Of a DNA stretch of 13,369 nt, positions 6,408-13,369 are shown in pieces. A program made the position numbers and the translations under genes. Numbering within the stretch: position 1 is the stretch's first letter; every line of letters starts with the position of its first letter. A model generated the notes under the pieces. That model had not been told where the DNA came from and did no database searches. It worked only from the letters and a program-made list of their open reading frames with translations. The stretch is from JBBRTJ01 sp038244535 (GTDB lineage: Bacteria; Actinomycetota; Acidimicrobiia; Acidimicrobiales; Ilumatobacteraceae): contig JBBRTJ010000099.1 in NCBI GenBank assembly GCA_038244535.1, positions 1-13,369 of the forward strand, in the 5' to 3' direction.

Positions 6408-8366
6408 CCGGGCCTCAGCGGGGTGGTTCCGGCCGCGGGGCACGATCCGTCGCCAGGTGTCGCCGAACGCACCGGCGAGGCCGGCCGGCAGCTTCACGGC
6501 CACCACGATCAGGGCCACGCCGTACCAGATCGAGTGGCCCCCCTTGCCGGCCCCGATGTCGAAGACGAACTCGAGCAGTCCTCCCGCCGCGAGCACGCCG
6601 GCAACGAGCGCCCCCGGGATCGACGCCACCCCAGCCAGGTACACGAGTGCTACGAGGGCCAGCGCGATCTCGGGATCGAACAGGCGGTAAGACACAGTTT
6701 CGGAGTTGTAGGCGATCAGCACCCCGGCCGCGCCGGCCAGGCCGACCGACACCGCGCTCGCCGTCAGCTTGGTGCGCAACAGGTTGACACCCGAGGCCGA
6801 CGCGGCCCGTTCGTTGCCCCTCACGGCCAGCCATCGCCGCCCGACCGGCCCGCGCCGCAGGTTCGACACCATCACGAACGACAGCACGGCAACCACGATG
6901 AAGAAGGTGACGAGACGGGGCGCGGGAAACCCTCCGGGGCCGAACACGCCGAGGTCCAACCCCAAGAAGCGGGGCGGGGCGATGGTGACGCTCGTCGTGA
7001 AGCCGGCCAGCGAAGTGTTCTCGAGCACGAGGCGGTTGATGGCCAACGCGAACGCGAGGGACACCACCATCAGCTGTGCACCTCGGATCCGAAGGGCAGG
7101 GATGCCGACGACGAACCCAATGGCCGCCGAGCACGCGATGGCCAGCATCGGGGCGAGGGGGAACGGCACGCCGAGCCCAGTGGTGAGCCCCGCCAGGACG
7201 TATGCGCTGAGCCCGGCGATCGTCACCTGGGCCAGGGACACCTGGCCGATGTAGCCCGCCGACACCACCAGCGACAATGCCAACACGGCGGTGATGAGCG
7301 TCTGCACGAGCGCCAGGCGCAGGCCGCTGGATCCCATCCACGTGGCGGTCAGCGCGACCGCCGACACCACGACCCACAGCGCCGGGTGGGGCGCAGTGCC
7401 GGCCCGTGGGTGGCTCCGCTCGAGCATCGTGCCGCGGTGGGGGAGCGAGTCACCGGTGATCACGAGCGCGACCACGATCGCGATCAGGGGCAACGCGTCG
7501 TCGACGCCGTGCTGCAACCAGCGGGGGAGCGTCTCGGAGGCCCCGAGGTGCACGGCCCACGACTGCATCGCCCCGATGCCGAGGCCGACGGCGCACACGA
7601 CCGACAGGTTTCGGAACCGGCCGGCCAGGGCGGCGCCGAGGGCCGGCACGGCGTACAACGTGAACTGCGGCGGTGCGACGCCGGCGAACGAGGCCAGCAG
7701 CACGCCGGCGAACGAGGTGACCGTGCCGGCGATGACCCAGGCCACGAGTGAGGTGCGCAGCGGCGAGTAGCCGAGCAGCAGCACTCCCGTCTCGTTGTCG
7801 TTGGCGGCCCGCAGCACCAGTCCGGCCCGGGTCCAGCGCAGGTACGAGGCGCAGGCCGCGGTCAGGGCGATGGCCCCGGCGGCGAACAGCAACCGGTCGG
7901 CCGACACCAGGCCGCCGAACAGCGACAGGTTGTTGTCGGGAAAGACGTGGGGCGTGCCTCGTAGCCGGGCGCCGAAGCGCTCGAGGGCCACGCCCTGCAG
8001 AACGAGCGAGATGCCGAGCGATGCAACCGCCTTGGTGACGGCCGGTGCGTGGCGCATCGGGTGCAGCACGACGAGCAGCGACAGCACGAACACCGACACC
8101 CCGACGACCGTTGCGAGGAGCGCGGCCGGGACCGTGCCCATGGGGTCGGCCAGGTGGAACCGCGATGGCAGCCAGACCACGGGCAGCACGAGGTCGCCCG
8201 TGGTCCGCAGCTCGTTGAACGTGAGGGCCGGGATCATGGCCATCGATCCGATGGCCAGGTTGATGAGGCCCGAGGCGCGATGGGTGAGGCTGGCCGACAC
8301 CCCCAGGCAGGCGAAGAACGCCCCTCCGCCGAGCCCGAGCGTGAGGTAGAGGAGGATCGTCTCCAG
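6405..8366 (-). CDS. Fused LivH-LivM type branched-chain amino acid/urea-class ABC transporter permease
   Basis: This 653-residue integral membrane protein joins two permease domains that are usually separate subunits. The LivH half (about 1-305) opens ILLYLTLGLGGGAFFACLG, has the ASGLINLAIGSMAM segment at 31-44 and the cytoplasmic ATPase-contact loop RAANDNETGVLLLGYS at 186-201. A hydrophilic linker (about 306-326) follows. The LivM half (about 327-653) contains LSLVVSAGYIGQVSLAQ near 364-380 and the contact loop RGNERAASASGVNL. Long hydrophobic stretches indicate many membrane helices. The homologous N-terminus begins at a CTG (8366-8364) eight bases after the stop of the preceding small gene. 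No ATG, GTG or TTG in this frame is well placed, so CTG initiation by translational coupling is my best guess. Known systems need LivF/LivG ATPases and a binding protein, none of which are adjacent. Confidence 0.82.
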   Translation of the reverse strand: METILLYLTLGLGGGAFFACLGVSASLTHRASGLINLAIGSMAMIPALTFNELRTTGDLVLPVVWLPSRFHLADPMGTVPAALLATVVGVSVFVLSLLVVLHPMRHAPAVTKAVASLGISLVLQGVALERFGARLRGTPHVFPDNNLSLFGGLVSADRLLFAAGAIALTAACASYLRWTRAGLVLRAANDNETGVLLLGYSPLRTSLVAWVIAGTVTSFAGVLLASFAGVAPPQFTLYAVPALGAALAGRFRNLSVVCAVGLGIGAMQSWAVHLGASETLPRWLQHGVDDALPLIAIVVALVITGDSLPHRGTMLERSHPRAGTAPHPALWVVVSAVALTATWMGSSGLRLALVQTLITAVLALSLVVSAGYIGQVSLAQVTIAGLSAYVLAGLTTGLGVPFPLAPMLAIACSAAIGFVVGIPALRIRGAQLMVVSLAFALAINRLVLENTSLAGFTTSVTIAPPRFLGLDLGVFGPGGFPAPRLVTFFIVVAVLSFVMVSNLRRGPVGRRWLAVRGNERAASASGVNLLRTKLTASAVSVGLAGAAGVLIAYNSETVSYRLFDPEIALALVALVYLAGVASIPGALVAGVLAAGGLLEFVFDIGAGKGGHSIWYGVALIVVAVKLPAGLAGAFGDTWRRIVPRGRNHPAEAR

Positions 8367-8374
8367 GGCTGGAG

Positions 8375-8665
8375 CTACTTCTTGGCCTGGGCCTGGGCCC
8401 GAGCCTTGGCAAGGCGCTTGGCCGTCTTGCCGGCGGGGGCGAGCTGGCGTCCGTCGAGATCGGCCAGCTCGACGCCGCCTTCGAACAGGACGCGGTAGCG
8501 CAGCCAGCTGAAGCCGTTGGCCAGGATGATCTTGCCGGTGGTGCCTGCGGACACGCCGGGGAGGTCGATCGTGGCCACGACGGTGTCGCCCTTGGCCAGG
8601 TCGATCTGGTCGGCGTGCGGGGCGGCGAGCGAGTGGGCCTTCCACATGGGCATGGCGCCCATCAT
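8375..8665 (-). CDS. Small basic hypothetical protein, possible SH3-like beta-barrel
   Basis: This 96-residue protein is not one I recognise by name. Residues about 22-75 (from IDLAKGDTVVATIDLP through ILANGFSWLRYRVLF to VELADLDGRQLAP) alternate short hydrophobic strands with glycine turns. The opening LAKGDTV and the later TGKI turn resemble KOW/SH3-like small barrels; that is inference from pattern only. The last 17 residues are a lysine/alanine/arginine tail (TAKRLAKARAQAQAKK), which could bind nucleic acid or acidic surfaces. Several in-frame ATGs are possible starts (8665, 8662, 8653, 8647), none with a clear Shine-Dalgarno; I list the longest of the cluster. It is divergent from tig and ends eight bases before the permease start, so the two are probably co-transcribed and translationally coupled. 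Confidence 0.65.
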   Translation of the reverse strand: MMGAMPMWKAHSLAAPHADQIDLAKGDTVVATIDLPGVSAGTTGKIILANGFSWLRYRVLFEGGVELADLDGRQLAPAGKTAKRLAKARAQAQAKK

Positions 8666-8696
8666 GGCCGAGCCAGGCGGCTCGCTCGCGATCGCC

Positions 8697-8711
8697 GTTC
8701 GCTCCGAGACG
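8697..8711. promoter_or_regulatory. ClgR-like operator candidate upstream of tig-clpP-clpX
   Basis: The sequence GTTCGC-T-CCGA-G-ACG differs at one base from the actinobacterial ClgR consensus as I recall it (GTTCGCYNNNNRGCG). It sits about 40 bases upstream of the tig -10 box, a suitable place for an activator. ClgR is known to activate clp genes in Streptomyces, Corynebacterium and Mycobacterium. The match is imperfect and from memory, and no ClgR gene is in the window. Confidence 0.35.
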
Positions 8712-8752
8712 CCCCCGTGCCCGATGGTGTCCGGCGCACGGAGGCGCCCCGG

Positions 8753-8758
8753 TACACT
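8753..8758 (+). promoter_or_regulatory. -10 box of the tig operon promoter, near-leaderless
   Basis: TACACT matches the TANNNT -10 pattern and ends 10 bases before the tig ATG, so transcription should begin only zero to five bases before the start codon. The -35 region (around 8729-8735, TGTCCGG) is weak. A five-base inverted repeat GGCGC/GCGCC (8733-8737 with 8744-8748) occupies the spacer and could be an operator. The tig start has no Shine-Dalgarno, consistent with leaderless translation. Confidence 0.5.
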
Positions 8759-8768
8759 CGCCAGCCTC

Positions 8769-10154
8769 ATGAAGAGCACGCTCGAACCCCTCGAGGGGAA
8801 CAAGGTCAAGCTGTCCGTCGAGGTCGACGAGTCAGAGTTCGATCGAGACATCGATCAGGCCTTCAAGAAGATCGCCAAAGAGGTCCGCATCCCCGGGGTC
8901 CGGCCCGGTAAGGCGCCCCGTCGCATCCTCGAGAGCCGCATCGGCGTCGGGCCGGCCCGGGAGGAGGCGTTACGAGACGCCATCCCGCGCTACCTCGCCG
9001 ACGCCGTGCGCGAGCACGAGGTCGACATCATCGCCACGCCCCAGGTCGACATCACCGGTGGCGAGGAAGACGGCCCCGTCGCCTTCGATGCCACCATCGA
9101 GGTGCGCCCCGTCATCACGGTCCCCGGCTACGGCGGCCTGCGTGTCGAGGTGCCCAACCCCGACGTGTCCGACGCCGAGATCGACGAGCGCCTCGCCTCG
9201 ATGCGCCGCCCCCATGGCGAGCTCGTCGACGTCGAGCGCCCCGCGATCATGGGCGACTTCCTCACGATCGACCTCGGGGCCTCTCGCGACGGTGAAGCGG
9301 TGCCCGGCCTCAACGTCGACGACTGGCAGTACGAGATCGGTCGCGGCTGGATCACGCCCGAGTTCGACTCGCACCTCGTCGGCACCACGTCCGGCGACGA
9401 CGTCGACTTCGAGGCCCCGTTGCCGGGCTCGGCCGACGACCGGCCCGTCGAGTTCTCGGTCACCATCACCAAAGTGCAAGAGATGGTCCTGCCCGAGCTC
9501 ACCGATGAGTGGGTGGCCGACAACGTCGACGACGTCGAGTCCGTCGATGCCCTCCGTGAGCGCCAGCGCACGCAGCTCCAGCTCGTTCGCCGGGCCCAGG
9601 GTCAGCAGCAGCTGGTCGACCGCACCGTCACGGCCCTCGCCAACCTCGTCGACGAGGAGCCGCCCGAGGCGCTCGTCGCCGCCGAGCTCGACCGGCGTGC
9701 CCAGGATCTCGTCATGCGGTTGCAGGCCCAGGGCATCGCCTTCGAGCAGTACCTGGCGGCCACCGGTCAGGACCAGGCAGAGATCGTCGAATCGTTGCGG
9801 ACGGCGTCCGTCGAGTCCGTCAAGATCGACCTGGCGCTGCGAGCCGTCGCCGAGGCCGAGTCGCTCACCGCGGCCGACGACGAGGTCGAAGCCGAGATCG
9901 AGCGCATCGCCGTCCAGGTCAAGCAGAAGCCCAACCAGGTCCGCAAGGCCTACGAGCGCAACGACGCCTTGCCCGGCCTTCGAGCCGACCTGCGCAAGCG
10001 CAAGGCCCTCGACTGGTTGCTCGAGCGGGTCGAGGTCGTTGATCCGGAGGGAACACCGATCGACCGTGCCAGACTCCTCCCCGGGAGCCCGGACAGCACC
10101 CCCGACGATGCCGAGGCTGGCGCCGTCACCACGAACGAGGAGACCCCGGCGTGA
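8769..10154 (+). CDS. tig: Trigger factor, ribosome-associated chaperone
   Basis: This 461-residue chaperone docks at the ribosomal exit tunnel and shields nascent chains. The N-terminal ribosome-binding domain (about 1-115) holds the signature loop GVRPGKAPRRILESRIG at 43-59. It has Val where most trigger factors have Phe (E. coli F44). A peptidyl-prolyl isomerase-like FKBP domain follows (about 160-240, from GDFLTIDLGASRDGEAV to VTITKVQEM). The alpha-helical C-terminal cradle spans about 241-425. The tail (PDSTPDDAEAGAVTTNEETPA) is acidic and low-complexity. Length is typical. ATG 8769 is chosen because homology starts there (KSTLEPLEGNKVKL), although the frame is open further upstream. It is the first gene of the operon and overlaps clpP by four bases, so clpP translation is likely coupled. 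Confidence 0.96.
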   Translation: MKSTLEPLEGNKVKLSVEVDESEFDRDIDQAFKKIAKEVRIPGVRPGKAPRRILESRIGVGPAREEALRDAIPRYLADAVREHEVDIIATPQVDITGGEEDGPVAFDATIEVRPVITVPGYGGLRVEVPNPDVSDAEIDERLASMRRPHGELVDVERPAIMGDFLTIDLGASRDGEAVPGLNVDDWQYEIGRGWITPEFDSHLVGTTSGDDVDFEAPLPGSADDRPVEFSVTITKVQEMVLPELTDEWVADNVDDVESVDALRERQRTQLQLVRRAQGQQQLVDRTVTALANLVDEEPPEALVAAELDRRAQDLVMRLQAQGIAFEQYLAATGQDQAEIVESLRTASVESVKIDLALRAVAEAESLTAADDEVEAEIERIAVQVKQKPNQVRKAYERNDALPGLRADLRKRKALDWLLERVEVVDPEGTPIDRARLLPGSPDSTPDDAEAGAVTTNEETPA

Positions 10155-10837
10155 ACCACCTGAGCCCTTACGAGCGTGCGGTGCGCATCGCCGGTGCGAT
10201 GGACCCGATCCAGGCCTACCTGGTGCCCACGGTGGTCGAGCAGACCAACCGCGGCGAGCGGGCCTACGACCTCTACAGCCGGCTGCTGAAGGACAACATC
10301 ATCTTCCTCGGCACCCCGATCGACGACACGATCGCCAACCTGATCTGTGCCCAGTTGTTGCACCTCGAGTCGGAGAACCCCGACAAGGACATCAACATCT
10401 ACATCAACAGCCCCGGTGGCGACATCACGGCGCTGTTCGCGATCTACGACACGATCCAGTTCATCAAGCCCGACATCGCCACGATCTGCTTCGGCCAGGC
10501 CGCCTCGGCCGCGGCGGTGCTGCTGGCGGCGGGTGCCAAGGGCAAGCGCCTCGCCCTGCCCCACGCCCGGGTCCTGCTTCACCAGCCCTACGGCCAGACC
10601 GGTTACGCCCAGGTCACCGACCTCGAGCTGGCCGCCCGCGAGATCCTGCGCATGCGTGAGCTGCTCGAGGAGATCCTGGCCCTGCACACCGGTCAGCCCG
10701 TCGAGCGGATCCACAAGGACACCGATCGCGACTTCACCATGTCGGCGACCGAGGCCCTCGCCTACGGCATCATCGACGATGTCATCTCGAACCGGAACGC
10801 CGCTGACAACAGCGGGCCGATCACGGCCACCCGGTAG
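10151..10837 (+). CDS. clpP: ATP-dependent Clp protease proteolytic subunit, ClpP2-type
   Basis: This 228-residue serine peptidase forms the barrel-shaped degradation chamber that works with ClpX. The triad is intact: S119 in GQAASAAAVLLAAG, H144 in VLLHQP, and D194 in KDTDRDF. The oligomer-forming core includes IIFLGTPIDDTIAN and INIYINSPGGDIT. The ASAAAVLLAAG sequence and the N-terminal YLVPTVVEQ resemble mycobacterial ClpP2 more than ClpP1, which has ASMGEFLLAAG. The start is GTG 10151, overlapping the tig TGA (GTGA), with a strong GAGGAG at 10137-10142 eight bases upstream. ATG 10199 would give 212 residues but lacks such support. Only one clpP lies here, where many actinobacteria carry clpP1-clpP2 in tandem. 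Confidence 0.96.
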   Translation: MNHLSPYERAVRIAGAMDPIQAYLVPTVVEQTNRGERAYDLYSRLLKDNIIFLGTPIDDTIANLICAQLLHLESENPDKDINIYINSPGGDITALFAIYDTIQFIKPDIATICFGQAASAAAVLLAAGAKGKRLALPHARVLLHQPYGQTGYAQVTDLELAAREILRMRELLEEILALHTGQPVERIHKDTDRDFTMSATEALAYGIIDDVISNRNAADNSGPITATR

Positions 10838-10865
10838 CGAGAGCGAGCAGGGGGAAGGCACCGTC

Positions 10866-12152
<1,287 letters not shown>

Positions 12153-12179
12153 TCTCCGTCGCTGTCGTAGGGGGCACGC

Positions 12180-13369
12180 GTGGCTGATCTGGCGGACGCC
12201 CTCCGCTACCTCGACGAGCACATCAACCTCGAAGCGATCATCGCCCACCGGCGCGATGTGCCGACCCTCGAGCGGATGGCGCGCCTCGTGGCCGTGATGG
12301 GCGATCCCCAGCGCGACTACCCCGTCATCCACATCACGGGAACCAATGGCAAGGGCTCGACGGCCCAGATCATCACGCGGTTGCTCATGGCTCAGGGCCT
12401 GTCGGTGGGCACCTGCACGAGCCCGCACCTCGAACGCCTCAACGAGCGCATCTGCCGTGACGGCGAGCCGATCAGCGACGACGACCTGGCCGAGCAGGTG
12501 CTGGCCATCGCCGATCTCGAGGTGCTCGCCGGGGTCCAGCCGAGCTGGTTCGAGATCGTCACTGCGGCGGCCTTCCGCTGGTTCTCCGACATCGCCGTCG
12601 ACGTCGCCGTCATCGAGGTCGGGCTGCTCGGCCGCTGGGACGCCACCAACGTGGCCGATGCCCAGGTGGCCGTGGTGACCAACGTCGGCGCCGACCACCT
12701 CGAGTACGCGGGGCCGACGCTCGCTCACGTCGCCCATGAAAAGGCCGGCATCGTCAAGCCCAACACCGTGCTCGTGCTGGGCGAGACGGATCCGGAGCTC
12801 GTGGCGATCTTTCGGGCCGAGGGCGCGGTGTCGGTCATCGAGCGCGACGAGGACTTCGAGTGCACGAGCAACCAGCTCGCGTTCGGCGGTCGCATGCTCG
12901 ACCTGCGCACCCCGTGGGCGGTGCACACCGAGCTGTTCCTTCCCCTCTACGGCGCCCACCAGGGCGACAACGCCGCCGTCGCGCTGGCGGCAGCCGAGGC
13001 CTTCTTCGATGCCCCCCTGTCCGACGACGTCGTCGAGGAGGCGTTCGCCGCCGTGCGCATGCCGGGGCGGTTCGAGGTGCTCGGCCACCAGCCCCTCGTG
13101 GTGATCGACGGTGCCCACAACCCCCCGGGGGCCGACGCCTGCTCGGTGGTGCTGACCGACGACTTCGCCCCGGCGGGGCGGCTGATCATGGTGGTCGGTC
13201 TGCTCAGCGGCCGGGAGCCGACGGCGATGCTCGCTGCCCTGCGCGCCGACGAGGCCGACGTCGTGATCTGCTGCACCCCGCCGTCACCGCGAGCGCTGCC
13301 GGCGCGCGACGTCGCCGCCGCGGCGCGGGCGCTCGGATGCCCCGACGTGCGGGTCCGTGACGAGGTGAC
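12180..13369 (+). CDS. folC: Bifunctional folylpolyglutamate synthase / dihydrofolate synthase, 3' end outside window
   Basis: This Mur-ligase-family enzyme adds glutamate to dihydropteroate and to reduced folates, using ATP. About 396 residues are visible with no stop before the window ends; family members are about 420-450 residues, so little is missing. Motifs are the P-loop HITGTNGKGST (51-61), SPHLERLNERI (81-91), EVGLLGRWDATN (146-157; most homologues read GLGGRLDATN), HEKAGI (186-191) with K188 at the usual carbamylated-lysine position, and DGAHNPPG (310-317). The start is GTG 12180 with AGGGGG at 12169-12174, five bases before it. It lies 27 bases after clpX on the same strand. In many actinobacteria valS lies between clpX and folC; here it does not. 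Confidence 0.95.
   Translation, partial: MADLADALRYLDEHINLEAIIAHRRDVPTLERMARLVAVMGDPQRDYPVIHITGTNGKGSTAQIITRLLMAQGLSVGTCTSPHLERLNERICRDGEPISDDDLAEQVLAIADLEVLAGVQPSWFEIVTAAAFRWFSDIAVDVAVIEVGLLGRWDATNVADAQVAVVTNVGADHLEYAGPTLAHVAHEKAGIVKPNTVLVLGETDPELVAIFRAEGAVSVIERDEDFECTSNQLAFGGRMLDLRTPWAVHTELFLPLYGAHQGDNAAVALAAAEAFFDAPLSDDVVEEAFAAVRMPGRFEVLGHQPLVVIDGAHNPPGADACSVVLTDDFAPAGRLIMVVGLLSGREPTAMLAALRADEADVVICCTPPSPRALPARDVAAAARALGCPDVRVRDEV

Noticed and set aside
6366..7751. A 461-codon plus-strand open frame opposite the permease and tRNA
   Set aside because: The product is rich in Arg, His, Gln and Gly, lacks any domain, and lies antisense to an unambiguous membrane permease and a tRNA.

Overview
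High-GC bacterial chromosome, most likely an actinobacterium and probably of class Acidimicrobiia. The core genes read as actinobacterial: ClpX has a four-cysteine zinc finger, a GPTGCGKT Walker A and a basic tail as in mycobacterial ClpX, ClpP is of the mycobacterial ClpP2 type, and the tRNA gene encodes its own CCA. The class-level guess rests on gene order (tig-clpP-clpX-folC without valS) and is inference.

Left part (1-6114), accessory in character. In order it holds the 3' end of an ECF42-type sigma factor gene (+), a tandem-GNAT acetyltransferase (+), a nitronate monooxygenase-like flavoprotein (-), a nitrilase (+), a SAM methyltransferase broken by one extra base (-), and a second, unrelated SAM methyltransferase (+). 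Most neighbours alternate strand, so these are mostly single-gene units and not an operon. The monooxygenase and nitrilase are divergent across a 152-base gap. The two methyltransferases are divergent across about 210 bases.

Middle part (6115-8665), minus strand: a small 96-residue basic protein, then a fused LivH-LivM-type ABC permease, then a tRNA-Pro(UGG) only 13 bases after the permease stop. No ATPase or solute-binding gene accompanies the permease here.

Right part (8769-13369), plus strand: tig, clpP, clpX and the start of folC in a tight operon (4-base overlap, then gaps of 28 and 27 bases). Trigger factor folds nascent chains, ClpXP unfolds and degrades proteins, and FolC makes folate polyglutamates. 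A -10 box sits 10 bases before the tig ATG, suggesting a nearly leaderless transcript, and a ClgR-like operator candidate lies just upstream.

The most unusual signal outside the genes is an approximately 95-base imperfect repeat present twice in the same orientation (1912-2005 and 6222-6316). Each copy lies between convergent transcription units, and the second stops exactly at the 3' CCA of the tRNA. No gene-free stretch exceeds 300 bases. I see no CRISPR array, insertion sequence, phage gene or recognisable defence system.
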